From NCBI GenBank assembly GCA_013397865.1, contig VZTI01000467.1:229517-293516 (forward strand): 64,000 bases of DNA, written 5' to 3'. The notes beneath the pieces are model-generated. The model was not told the DNA's origin. It saw nothing but the letters and a program-made list of their open reading frames with translations, and ran no database searches. Positions 23,901-36,958 of the stretch are shown in pieces (the first letter of the stretch is position 1; every line of letters starts with the position of its first letter). This DNA comes from Struthidea cinerea. Taxonomy: Eukaryota > Chordata > Aves > Passeriformes > Corcoracidae. A program made the position numbers and the translations under genes.

Positions 23901-26218
23901 ATTTACACAGCAACCTAGAAGCAGAGCTCTGTTTTTTAAAGTAGGTTGTTGTGTGCTACCGTTGTTTTTATGAACAGAGAAGCAAATAAGCTCTAGCATA
24001 GCAGTTTGTTGCAGTGCCGAAAAAGGAGAGGAGGAATTGCTGGAATCTGTGTTATACATGAAGCCAAGACTGCTAAAGTGTATGGGTCGCTGAAATCCTC
24101 TAACATGACTGGGCACGTGGAGGCAGGGCAAGTATGAGTGTATATGCTTTGGTTTTTTTGGGGTATAGGTAATGGAAGCCATATGGCTGCACTAGTCTTT
24201 GGACAGAAACTAATTGAAAGAAAGATTTGTAACAGCTGAGACCTATGAGCAACTTGTGGTAATGCAGAGAAGCAGAACATTGCAGAGATTGTTTCACACT
24301 GCCTGTTCAGAAATTATTTTATTGAACTGCACTGAAAGATGCATAAAAGATTCAGGAAGGCTTTGTGGTAAAGGGTGGGGTATGTACAGTAATAACAGAA
24401 TGCATGTGACAGCAGGAGCAGTGGGACAGTTGTCATACTTGATTGTTGGTGTCAATCCTTTCCAGAAGAAAGAAGCTGCATAATACATCAAACTACAGGG
24501 GGGGGGGAAAAAGAATAAAAATGCAATGCGTAGATATAGGACACAACTTGAAAACACTCCAGTTGGAGAGAGACAAATTTTATTCTGATGTGTCCAATAT
24601 ACTGAAGCTTTTATGGAGAACCCTGTAGGTTCTCTGGAATTTCAAGCCAAAATATCATGTTTTTTGGGTGCAATTGTTTGCTCAAGGGCATTTGGGGGGA
24701 TCTTGAGATCACGGACAGATAGCCAGATGTAGATAGTGCCTACTCTCAGAAACTTAGGTGAGAAACTTGAAACTTTTTTTAGGAAAGAAAGCATTGATAA
24801 AATACTATTTGAAAAGCCATTTGCAAAAGTGTATCTCAGGGTAGCAGTCACACACGTCAGGTGTTTGATGCAGCTATTTTTACACGGCATGTGGTAAATG
24901 TACTGAGTAATACTTTTAATAACTAATCTACTGTCCCTCCAGACGTACAAGAAATAAGTCTTTTGTTTTATGCCCAGGGCTGGGAACAGTCTCAGAGATG
25001 CAATTTGGCAAAGAGAAGATAGGTGAGAATCTCAACATCTTCTCCAATGACTGCTCAGAAATGCTGTCTGCTGTCTCCCTCTCCACATCTGGTAGCCCTT
25101 ATAAATAGCATCAGTTTGACAACAGTTTTTTTCATGGGAAATGGCTGTGGAGGGAAGAGGGTGCAAGCTGTGCTGTGTGACAGCTGAGCACAGGATAGAG
25201 GCTTTATTGAAGACTTTTCCTGAGGCCAAGGTGAGGCATGTGTAACAGGAGGGAAGAGGACCAGGCATTGCAAAAGGGAACAGAAGATGATGGAGACAAA
25301 CAAAGGGTATTTGAAGGGTCCTGAAGATGGGTGCTCTGAAAAAATAAAAGCATATTCTATCCCTCCTATTTTTTTTTGTTTGTTTTACGTTTCTGTGTCT
25401 TTATCAACATATGACCAAAAAGAGGAACAGCATGGATATATTGTTCCTGGGTTGTGACAAAGTAGATTGCTTAATCTTCTAATGAAGTTGTAATACAGAT
25501 TTGTTATTGCCCTCTCCATTACGCTGAGAAACTTGGAAAAGTGAAAATCCTAGGGAATTTCTTGTGTCAAAGGAAAATTTCAGGTTTGCATTTCTCAGTC
25601 TATGGCAGCTGGGTGTGTATCCTGTACTGGTGTGTGACAGACTGTCAGAGAATGAGTATGTTGTTAAGTACTAGTTAATTTATTGTGACATTCATCTCTT
25701 TGCAGTGATTAGGTTTTTGGCAGATGTTTTTCCCCTTTTCAATTAGCACCTGTGCAAGGAAAAATCATCTCGGCAGGTTATTTATCTGAGCTACCTCAGA
25801 CCCAGTTTTCACCCACGGGTGCAAGAACACATACAGTGCACTGAAACGGAGCTCTGCCTCTGAGTCAAGGAAGCAAATATCCTTCTTTCTGAAGATAAGG
25901 CAACCCTCCTCTGCTGCCTGCCTGAATCTGTTCTACTGCTTCTGACCCTGGCACCACTCTCCTGAGCGGCATTGCCCACAAAGTGGTGCAGTGTTCCCTG
26001 TCCCTACAATATTGTCTGATAGAGTATTCTATTCCTGCTGCAAGAACTGAAGCTTCTTTGGCATTGCATTAATCAGCTTTAAAAATAAGGGGTTGTTCAA
26101 ATGTGTTTTCTGCAAATATATTTCCATATAATTCTATGATTTAAAGATAGAATTAAATTTTTTGGCAGGTTCTAATAGCCCTTTTGTGGGATATTCTAAT
26201 CTAAAACCTCTATCAACG
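20961..26218. other. Unique-looking noncoding DNA
   Basis: No recognised mobile element. It contains a weak candidate exon at 21475-21536 (separate entry) and a run of ten Gs at 24498-24507. Short frames on both strands (for example 21842-22243 plus and 22232-22759 minus, 175 codons) overlap only marginally with anything structured and show no known domain. Confidence 0.5.
21475..21536 (+). other. Candidate internal exon (weak)
   Basis: Preceded by a pyrimidine-leaning tract ending TTTTACTTCTAG and followed by GTAAAT, a plausible acceptor and donor. The 62-base interval would start in phase 2 and encodes GLFGGIDPSIEEKTLTNCSN, with an in-frame stop shortly after the donor. I do not recognise the peptide. 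Such AG-open-GT intervals arise often by chance in 64 kb, and no partner exon is identified. Confidence 0.15.
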
Positions 26219-26251
26219 TCTGATCAATGTCTGATCAATGTCTGATTGATT
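26219..26251 (+). repeat. Short tandem repeat, 11-bp unit, 3 copies
   Basis: TCTGATCAATG occurs twice exactly (26219-26229 and 26230-26240), followed by the diverged copy TCTGATTGATT (26241-26251). Confidence 0.9.
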
Positions 26252-26409
26252 ATTTATTTAAGCAAATAAGTCATCTATTTCAGTCTTGGACCAGAGACCC
26301 AGGAGCATTTGGGTTTGTGGAAGCCCATAAACCTCTCTTCTCCTAGAAAATGAAGTTGTTCAAGCTAACAAATTTTTGGGTTGAAACATATGTGTCCAGA
26401 AAAAATGGC

Positions 26410-28270
26410 TGAGAGATCAGAAAGATTTGAATGTGCTGAAAGACAGTTTTGTAGGGAAGAAGACTGGCCTGGCTAAGCAGGGAGCTTTCACAGGAATTAA
26501 GGGGAAAAAAACCAGGGTGTATCATCTTTGGAAAAAGAGGCAGGCAGCTTAGGAAGTGTACAAAGATGTCATTAGATCATGTAGAAAGAAAATTAGAAAG
26601 ACAAAAGCTCAGAATTTAATTTGGCCACAACCATAAAAGACAATTTAAAAAAGGATTTATAAATAGATTAATAACAAAAAGAGGGCCAAGGAAAACCCCC
26701 ATTCTTTATTGGATATGGAGCAGAGGAATATAGTCACCAAAGATGAGGAGAAGGCTGAGATACTTAACACCTTCTTTGCCTCAGTNNNNNNNNNNNNNNN
26801 NNNNNNNNNNNNNNNNNNNNNNNNNNNNNNNNNNNNNNNNNNNNNNNNNNNNNNNNNNNNNNNNNNNNNNNNNNNNNNNNNNNNNNNNNNNNNNNNNNNN
26901 NNNNNNNNNNNNNNNNNNNNNNNNNNNNNNNNNNNNNNNNNNNNNNNNNNNNNNNNNNNNNNNNNNNNNNNNNNNNNNNNNNNNNNNNNNNNNNNNNNNN
27001 NNNNNNNNNNNNNNNNNNNNNNNNNNNNNNNNNNNNNNNNNNNNNNNNNNNNNNNNNNNNNNNNNNNNNNNNNNNNNNNNNNNNNNNNNNNNNNNNNNNN
27101 NNNNNNNNNNNNNNNNNNNNNNNNNNNNNNNNNNNNNNNNNNNNNNNNNNNNNNNNNNNNNNNNNNNNNNNNNNNNNNNNNNNNNNNNNNNNNNNNNNNN
27201 NNNNNNNNNNNNNNNNNNNNNNNNNNNNNNNNNNNNNNNNNNNNNNNNNNNNNNNNNNNNNNNNNNNNNNNNNNNNNNNNNNNNNNNNNNNNNNNNNNNN
27301 NNNNNNNNNNNNNNNNNNNNNNNNNNNNNNNNNNNNNNNNNNNNNNNNNNNNNNNNNNNNNNNNNNNNNNNNNNNNNNNNNNNNNNNNNNNNNNNNNNNN
27401 NNNNNNNNNNNNNNNNNNNNNNNNNNNNNNNNNNNNNNNNNNNNNNNNNNNNNNNNNNNNNNNNNNNNNNNNNNNNNNNNNNNNNNNNNNNNNNNNNNNN
27501 NNNNNNNNNNNNNNNNNNNNNNNNNNNNNNNNNNNNNNNNNNNNNNNNNNNNNNNNNNNNNNNNNNNNNNNNNNNNNNNNNNNNNNNNNNNNNNNNNNNN
27601 NNNNNNNNNNNNNNNNNNNNNNNNNNTGACCATGAGCCAGTGTGTGCCCAGGTGGCCAAGAAGGCCAAGGTCATCCTGGCCTGTACCAGGAGTAGTTTGG
27701 TCAGCAGAACAAGGGAAGTGGTTGTCCTACTTCCTTGGCACTGGTGAGGCCACACCTCAAGTCCTCTACCCAGTTCTGGATCCTTTAGTTCAGGAACGAC
27801 ATTGAGGTGCTGGAGTGAGTACAGAGAAGGGCAAGAAAGCTGATGAAGCATCCAAAGGGTAAGTCCTATGAGGAGCATCTGAGGGAGAAAGTGTTGTTTA
27901 GCCTGGAGAAAAGAAGGCTTAGGGGAACCTTATCACTCTCTACAACCACCTGAAAGGAGTTTGTAGCCAGGTGGGGGTCAGTCTCTTCTCCTGAGTAACA
28001 AGTGACAGAATGAGAAGAAATGGCCTCAACTTCTGCCGGGGAGGTTCAGGACGGACATTAGGAGGAGTTTCTTCACAGAAGGAGTGATTAAACACTGGAA
28101 TGGGCTGCCCAGGAAGGTAGTGGAGTCACTGTCCCTGGAGGTGCTCAAGGAAAGAGTGGACGTGGCATTAAGTGCCACGGTTTGGTTTACACAGTGGTGT
28201 TCGGTCAGAGGTTGGACTTGATGATCTCAGAGGTCTTTTCCAACCTAATTGATTCAGTGAATCTGTGAAT
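26410..28270 (+). mobile_element. CR1 LINE, ORF2 linker to 3' end, with central gap
   Basis: Left of the gap the plus strand encodes the CR1 ORF2 region between endonuclease and RT, including NNKKRAKENPHSLLDM and then NIVTKDEEKAEILNTFFAS. Right of the gap it resumes with DHEPVCAQVAKKAKVILAC, beyond the RT catalytic core, then the thumb and C-terminal parts with several stops and frameshifts. It ends with the CR1 3' UTR signature (GTTGGACTTGATGATCTCAG) and the terminal repeat GATTCAGTGAATCTGTGAAT. This is one element with the RT core hidden by Ns. It is a pseudogene judging from the visible stops. Confidence 0.92.
26786..27626. other. Assembly gap, 841 N
   Basis: A run of 841 Ns inside the CR1 RT domain. 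From the usual CR1 layout I would expect somewhat over 1 kb between the flanking motifs, so the gap estimate may be short or the copy may carry a deletion. Very long open frames across it are artefacts. Confidence 0.99.
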
Positions 28271-30425
28271 GAAAATAAGAGATTTTTTTTTTAATTGAGT
28301 TTGCCAATTAAAAGTCTTATGTCACCCATGTTGGTAATGAAGCGGAAAAGAGAAAATCTGAATATGTAGGACTGTAATGCATGTGAGGTGAACATTAGTT
28401 TGGGGAAAGCTATCTGCTAAACTCCAAATTCATCTGTCCTGGTGAGACTGCACCCACCAGGACATACTAGCAAGGACAGGGCACTGCAGCTGTGGCCTGG
28501 CCGGGCCAGAGGGGAGCTGTGTCTGCTTTTGATGTCCCATTGCTGATGGGCAGCCAGCACAGTGTGGTCCTCCATCCCTTTCAGGAGCATAGGGATCAGA
28601 CCATGGTTAGTGGAGGCCTAGCCTGGTGATATGAAGCAGAAAGAGCTGTGCTGAACGAGCAGGGAGATGAGAGACTCTGTCTCCCATAGCCTGAATTAAG
28701 AATCCCCTTTACACTCCTTAAAACTCAAATACTGTTTTCACTCTGCTAGGAAGGATCCTGCAGGCACCAAGCACAGGGAAGGTGTTTAACAAGTAATAAA
28801 AAACAGCAATAACAACTGATTAGGTCTGGGCAGGTAAGAAGAAGGGGAATACTTTGTGAGTATTTAAAATCTTAAAATGTATTGCAAGCAAGTCCCTCCA
28901 TGCACTGCTGTTAATTACCTAGACAACAGAAGCTGTGCAATCACCTTCAATCACAGGCTTCTATTTAATAAGCTTATTGTAATGTATTGCAATTAACGCT
29001 CTTCTAACAGTTTGTACAAATTTTCAGCTTTTTCTCCCAGGGCAGCATTGTAAATCAAGCTATAAATTTCATTGGTAAATCTACTTTTCCTCTGTTAGAG
29101 TAAGTGGATGAAAATACCTGGTGGCAGAGCTGAGAGTGGCACCCTCTGGGTAGCGGGATGGGATTGCCAGGCAGTGCTGGACAGCCACAGCTGTGCCACA
29201 GTGGGGGTGGCTCCCACAACTGATTGTGAAAACTCTGGGGGACATCTCACAAATCCACTAGAAACATTTGCACATTCACACTATTCAAAATGCTTCCAGT
29301 GTCAGGAACAGGATCCTATTTGTCTCTCATCCATAGCTAAATCAAGCAAAATTCCTTCTCTCTTGTACCAGCTCTGTTCAGAGCAACAGTCAATTAGAAG
29401 TTGATCCAATTGACATTAGAAAAATGAGAGCAAACTTTATCCTAAAAATGTTCCCTCTAAGTTTAGTTTGTCTGTGTATGGATTTGGCGGAATTTGTTTC
29501 TTAGATGTATCTGCAACATCCAGTTGTATGTGTATGCACTCATGAGACTCAGCTGGCAGACAGCTCTGGTGTGTGTGATGTTAACAGTCACAAAAATAAA
29601 GAGGGAACACTCGAGAATGATTCTGCAAGGATGATATTGCAGGAAGCAATTCTTTACAGGCAGGATAGTACTGTTTAGGATATAATTCCTTGGCTACGTA
29701 TGATCATAGATTTCCTTTCTGATATTGTCTATTCCAGGTTAGATTTAGGCAGTGCAATAGAATGCTGACATACAAGAAGCAGAGCAGTATTTTGACAGAC
29801 ACACCCCCAAAAATAAGCATTAAATTCTGAGAGATGTTCCTCTAGTCCTAATAATTTGTTTAGACTATTTATAGTTTTTGCAAAATTTTTATGATGGTGA
29901 AATATCTGCAACAGTTATCAGTGGTCAGATGAGACATTTAACCATTTAAAAAATGTGTATGTGTGGTGTCTGAAGATACCACGCTGCGAAGAATTGGACA
30001 ATATAAATGCCTTGTGTGATGTTTGTATCTGTGTGACTCTTCAAGGTTGAGCAGAGGAAAGAGAGGAAATTCTAAAAAGATAAAGCACAGGCAAATAGAG
30101 GCAGTTATCTCAATTGCCTATTCTCTCTTTTTGTGGTGTTTTTTTCTAAGCACACAGCTAGAGCGCAGCCAGCTCTCACAACAGGTGCACACTTGCCAGC
30201 CCCTTCTGGACACCCACTGAGAACAAAAAAAGTCCTGTTTCAGGAAAAATTTGAAAGCTTCAAAATTAAAATATTTGGTTTCTTTGGTTTTAATATCTGT
30301 GTTAGTCTCCAAGGAACTCTGTGGGGTTTTTTTTGTTTGCTTGTAAGTTGTTAGCCTCTGTGTTGAAGACAATGTAAGTCCTCAATCACGTCTGTTTAAA
30401 CAGTTTCTTTTCTGCTACAGAGATT

Positions 30426-30472
30426 GACAGGAGGCAGGTGCTTTAAGTTTTTAGGGGGAACAGCCTCCTGTC
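30426..30472. repeat. Inverted repeat, 10-bp perfect arms
   Basis: GACAGGAGGC (30426-30435) and GCCTCCTGTC (30463-30472) are exact reverse complements separated by 27 bases. Confidence 0.9.
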
Positions 30473-33400
30473 CATTTGGTTTAGCTTTAGCTTTAATCCC
30501 ATCCCCTTTCCCCCCCTCTTTTTTTTTTTTTTTTAATAATATTCTTTCCTTCTGCATTTGTGCATGGGTGAGAAACAGGCAGAGAATAGCTTTTCAGAGT
30601 AGCTTTTCTGTTCTCTAGGGAGTGGTGCGGCTGCAGCCTGAACATGGGATGCTCAGAGAAACGTACTCTGAGCCAGGTCCTGCTCCCTGCTTGGAAATGT
30701 TACAGCAAGCAGCATTTTGGTGCAAGCAGCCATGGCATGTGCAAAGCTGTTGTTCAACCTGAACTGCAAGAGCTTTCTGTAAAGCTGAGTTTTTACACAT
30801 CTATGAAATATTTTTATTTTTCTTGGTTATGGGACACCCAGTGCCTCATTATCGAGTTCTCAGCCAGTAGCAGGGATGCTGTGTTGCTGCTATGGGTGTG
30901 TTGTCACTCTGATTAGTGGACCTAAGGGGCTCAGCTGCATTCCACTTCCTCTAATGTATATTCCTATCACAAATGTTATCTCAAGTTTGCAGCACAAGTC
31001 AGGAACATTTTTAACTACACAGACCAAGGGATGTGAGAACAAGGCAAAGTGCTGGTAGAGCTGCAAGACTTACTGATCAGTTATCTTGAAGTTCAGAAAA
31101 TGCTACTAGCTGTCTATGGAAGCCAAGCCCCCATCTGCAAGGGAAAAATAAATATTGTACAGATTAATTTTCAGTTTTCATCCAAACTAGATCTGTTAAC
31201 CATAATGCCATCTATTTGTGGAAATTAAATGCAGAATACAAGTTAGTTGTGGTAACTACTACAAATGTCTACTACATGTAACTATTAATAAACCCTGTAT
31301 TCAGCTTTTCTTGAAGTGAGGACAAAAAATGTTTCAAAATATAAGGGGTTTGCTTTTTTGGGTTTTGTTTTTTAATTAAACTTCTGTGAGAAAACAAAAA
31401 TGTAAGGTAAGAAATAACACTTGAGGGAACAAATTCAGAGAAAAGATTGCCAGAAATAGTAACATTCAAAACAACAAAATCCAACCAGAGAAATATCTTC
31501 TGTAAGTCACAACTGTGTGGCTCCTGTATTTTTGACGTTTTTTCTGGGCTCATATCATGTTGTTTGATCACTGAGCTTTTTCCCTGTGCCCTTCATCATG
31601 CATGTAGTTTGAAGAATATCTAGGTAATAATTTTCTTATCTTGTTTTGCCTAAAAGAAAAAAAGCAACAAACAAACAAGTTTTTCATAACATGAACAGGA
31701 AATATAAGGTAAGTTATACATAAATTAGGAAGCCTTATTTCTTCTTCATGAGACTGGTTTAACATTTTGATTGTAATATGTCTGCTCCCCAACCAACAGA
31801 ATCCCCAGAGGAGTTTAACACAACTTCATTCAGGGATATTTGTTTAGAGGCTTCAAAGGAAACTTTAATTAGAGGAGGTTATCAAAGCTTAGAAGGTATC
31901 ACTTCCAAAGCATCTATGCAGATGTGACAACTACAGTCAGCCTTCACGTCTGCATGATAAAACTCTTCCTCAATCCCTTTTTTCTTTCCTTTTTTTAGTT
32001 TTTTTTAAATTTTTTATTTTGTGGGGTGTTGTACTTTGCTTTGAGAGCAGCAAAGGCAAATAGCTTTCTTTTATATAGGTGTATGAGACTAGGCATGATT
32101 CAAACACCCTATATATTTGGGAAGGAGAGGGATGAATGGCACCTCTTACTGCCTTATCCTAGGTCACTGATTAAACCTGTTCCCATTGCAAGTTTTGTTA
32201 TTTTTGCAGTAGAGTTACAGTACATTTTGCCTTTTCTCTTATACACATATTTTCTCTCTAATTATTTATACAGAGGATTCGTACTAAGATGAAACAACTT
32301 CTGTAAGATACAAGAAGGATTTGGCAAAAAGAAAACATCTATCAGGGAGCTGTGAGAATTCTGAGATTTCAATGACAAAACTTTCAAGTTCTTTCATCTT
32401 CCAGTTTCTGACTTAGTTGAGAAACAGTGGTCTTGAAGTACAGACTGTATGTCTGTATGCAAGAACAGTAACAACTGATTTGTGCTAAAATTAGAGTCCT
32501 AAAATGGAGGGGAATCTTTCACAAATCTTGTATGCTAGGGTTGGAAGTATGAGATTTGATTACTGTCAATACTTAAGAGATGACTGTTCAATTTATGTAG
32601 ATGCAAAGTCCCTGTGATCCTGATGTTGATGCACATAAATATAGAATGCTTTGCTGCTTAACAGAAAAATAAAATCTGGCATTATGTAGGTTTTTAGGAC
32701 ATCTCTCTTGGTACATAACAGATATTCTGATTTCTGAAAAATGCTGAAGTAATTTTGATTGTGCATCCTTGCTAAAACCAAATAAATAGACAAAGATGTT
32801 ATACAGCCCTATTTGGGAAGCATATGAAAATGTGTGTAGTGCCACTGTGTTCATTTTTGCAGTGCAGAAATGTCCTTGAAGTCAAGTGAAGGAAATATGC
32901 CTGCACTAACTCCTTCGATTATTGTTCTTCACAAGCTTATTTGCAGCTGAGAAGATAAAAGGATATTGAGAATTCCTGGAACAGTGACACTTGCATGGCC
33001 TGTGGGTTGTCATGGTTCTTCATAGGTAGCACCAATTAAAAGATCTTGCACAGGTTACTCTATGTGAAATGGTGCTTTGATACTGGAATCACTTTGGAAA
33101 TTGCTTTTAAGTCAAGCCTCTGCGTAGCTGCACAAAGAGGTGGTACTGGAGAACAAGCTCTGTGTCATCAGGGAAAAGCAAGGTCTGGCATCTGGAAGCT
33201 GAGGAAACTTCAGATGGGGAAAGCAGCATAATTTCTCAACAGTGACGGCAGACCGCAAGTAGAACACAGAAGTGCGTGGGGAACTTGGCACTTCTAGCCC
33301 TTTAGGTCAATGTCAGATGGTTTTGGGAAAGGTGCTTTCTGTTCAAGCATGTCTTTTTATTCAAAAGGTACTCTTGTGTAGAGTATTAAGGTTGAACACA

Positions 33401-36400
33401 AGAATTGGGAAATAACATTCTCAGATATTTTATTAAGAAAGGGTAACTAGATAATTTCAGTGATACAATAAATTTTTAGTTCCATCAAAAGGTATTGGAA
33501 GGGGCTTTTTGTTTTGCTTTACAGTTTTACAGTAGTTTTCCATACTATGTTTTAGTGTGTACATTGATTTATTTCATGCTTGAGGTTTGGAGGCAAGACT
33601 TTTTCACACAATGCCATCGGTTCTGCTAACATCTTCACCTTTTGGGTCCCAGGCTGCTGTCTTACAAAGGTTTTGACACAGATTTTAGGGTTTCCCTCAG
33701 CCCTCAAGATGCCATTTTTTCTGCCACCAACACCAGAAGCCAAATGTTCCCCACACAGAACAGAGGCAAATGTCAATGACTTTTTGTACTTCTGTCACTT
33801 CAAAATTCAACACCATTCACGAAAAAAAGCTTTTCTGTATTATTCTTTCTAAGGCAAAGGTATTCAGTCCAGATAATGAAACTTCCTGTATATTTTGAAT
33901 ACAATTAGAGATAGCAGATGTTTTAATTTCAAGGAGTTCATTCAAGGTCCAGCTCTTGTGCAAAGAGCACAAACTGTGGGTAGTGCAGTAGGCAGAAAGG
34001 CTAAAAGTCCTTGTCTCTCCATTATAACAAATATCCTCTTACTTTTATGTCCTTTTGGGAAAGGAGATGGCCTAAATCTGCTCTCTTGGATAAAGGTAGG
34101 GTCTTCTGTTTCTGAGAGTCATTTGTTTTCTTCCCCTATTCAATTTCCATGAACTCCCCACTTTGGAACTCAGATGACAAGAACTGGTTCAGGATAGGAT
34201 AATTTCTGTAAACTTGTTTACTGCTTCTGAAGTCTTGTATGTGTTCTTAAAGTAGCTATTTGACTACAATCTGAAAGGGACAAAAATTATGGTGGTGCTT
34301 TGTGGGCACTCATGCAGTCTAACAGATTCCTTGTGTGCAGTACCAAATCCTATATTAAAAAATTAAACCACTGAGAGCAAACAAAGCAAGCTTTTATGCA
34401 CATGAAATAATTCCATAATTTATGTCAAAACTTATACTGAAAATATGCATTATAGCACCAAGTAAAACTCCTTTCAGATTTACTATTGGCAAAATTTTTT
34501 TCTACTGTCTGTGTTTTCAGTCAAGCATTATGACGGAACACTGAAACACAGGAGACGCAAAGCTCAACTTACATTGCCAGGCATCAGCCAAATATGCTGC
34601 AGCACCATGAAAAAAAAAAAAAAAAGGAAGAGAAATAGAAATTTCATATATAAACCAAGCATTGAGTCCATGTTGCCTGAAGCTATGCATCTTGAATGCT
34701 ACTGAAAATCCCCGCTATCATTATTATAATGAGGTCTCGATGGGTTTGGGGGTTTTATTACACTTGAGAATTAATTATTGCATGGTATTAATTGTAGGTA
34801 GTGATGAAAGACAAAGGTTTGAGTTTCTAGGTGTGCCAGAGAAGACTGGCTTTTATCTGGACTTGCTACAATAAACTCAGCTTAAATTTTGGGGAAGGAA
34901 GATGCAGATGCTCATAGGGAAGCTGAGACAAACAGTTACAGATATAAACAGACATCAGTTTGTAGCATTATCAAAGAGCCCAATGACTAAAGAACCCTCG
35001 CTCTGGTGGTGAGGGGTTTGTGTTAGAGCTCTCACTGAACATTCTCGTTGACTTGATTGTATACATGGGCTTGCACGAGATCATGTAGCTGAAAGGACAC
35101 TTTTCCCTGGCTCTGAACTGTGAAGAAGGGGAAGCTTCAGATACTGAAGTTTTAGAAAAAAGAGAAGGAAATGTAAAACGGATGTGTGTTTTTGTGGGTG
35201 AATTGAAATATCTGAGATCACTAAAAGTAACCCATACCTTTATTTTATTATCTATTAAAAGAAAATGGGGATATTTTTGGTTTTATTGCCTGATAATTGG
35301 GTCATGTTTTATGAAAGATGTGAACCTCTTTAAAAATCACATTTTCTTTTAAGCCAGTGGACTTTGAAGTGGGGGAAAGTCATCTTTGGAGTAGAAGGCC
35401 TCTTTGTGTTCATGGGGGTTTTATTTTGGTTTTGGGGGGTCTTTTTATCTCTTCAAAATAACATATATCCAATATTGTAAAACTTTATGCCTTACAGCCA
35501 ATTTCAGGAACTTGTTTAGTTTTATATCTAGCAGGCTATCTATAGGCATCACAAAGACAAGGTTCCTGTGAAAAACTGAAAATGAAAACATTTATCTTCA
35601 CCTGTCAAGTTTTTTTCTGTTTTCAGAGAGAAGTGCTTTTTAAAAATTGCATATATGTCTAGAAGGCAGCCTTAAACCCACTTAAGCAGCATGGAATTAA
35701 TCTAGATTCCTTTGTTTTCATAAAGATATTTATTGCTTTACATTGAACACAGCTATAAATATCGAGCAACGTGAATAAAATATTTTTGCAGTGGAAAACT
35801 AATTTGCATTTTTTGTAATGATTTCTTTCAGATACTAGTTAATCTGCTTTAAGTGCAAGTATGCTTTTTCACCATCCATACACTAACGAATTATTTATGA
35901 ATCCATTTGTTTTAAATGTATCATAGTAATTTTATTTTTTTTAATTGCCATCTTTTAAAAATATGTAAATCCCCACAGTAACTAACAGCAGAAACAATGG
36001 CTATGGTATCTCAAATTCCTCTCCCAATCCCAAGGCATCCTTATCCTTGGACCACAACATATCTTTCTAGAGAACATGCAGGTTGCAACCAAGACAGGCT
36101 CACTGGCCATGCAGTTCTGGAATGGGCCAGGGACTCTCAGCTGTCAGAGGTTTTTTGGGTAGTGCCCCTTCATGTACGTCTGGAGTCAGAAGAGATCTGG
36201 GAGTTCAAGGAGAAAAATAAATAAAATAATATTTAGCAGAAGTTCCATTAAGGATTTTTGCTTTCCTAGGGATATTGAACATCACCTGTGGTCTGCTATG
36301 GTCAATTTAAAGTATTTGAGCCATGATCTCTTAAGCTTTTGTGCAACTTAAGTAAGAACTGGCTTACAGTAGTGAAAAGATCAGACTAAGCAACTTCAGG

Positions 36401-36929
36401 TGGTGCAGCAACACATTTGTGTAATGAAGTTTTACCGAGCCAGCAGAATTAGAAGCTTATCCTTCCCAGAATGGGACTTCTACACTTCTTACTGGCTTTG
36501 GATGTGACAGAGAAAGACAGGATTTTGTTTGTGCATGGTCAATTCTAAATTTATGCTAGAATGAGCATGACTGAAAAATGGGACAACAGACTAAAAAAAA
36601 AAATAACTGCAGGCTCTGATCCCCTCAATTTTTGCAAGAGGTTTACAAAGTGAGAGGTTTACAAAGGAAGCTTACCTTAACTTGTTTGCTCATCAGATGA
36701 AATCAAATTTATTTTTGTCTGCCACTCTTCCCTGCCTCCACTCTCTCCACAACTGTCATGGAAGGATAATTAGCAAGATACTCGACCTCAAAATGTATTC
36801 ATGAAATATTTCAATTAAAATGAGCTATTCTGCTTTACATTAGTATTTTGTCTATATTATGGGTTGTTGGGGTTGTGTAGTGGATTTTGGTTTCTTTGTG
36901 TTTTGGTTGTTTGGCTTTTTGTTGTTGTT

Positions 36930-36958
36930 GGGGGGGGTAGTGGTTGGGAAGGGTAGGG
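36930..36958 (+). other. G-rich tract, possible G-quadruplex
   Basis: Eight Gs (36930-36937), then TAGTGGTT, GGG, AA, GGG, TA, GGG. There are four G3+ runs, with one loop of 8 bases, just outside the usual 1-7 rule. Folding is inferred only. Confidence 0.4.

Noticed and set aside
26709..27878. Very long open frames of 289-365 codons on both strands
   Set aside because: They are mainly Ns translated as X across the 841-base gap; the real flanks are CR1 sequence with stops.
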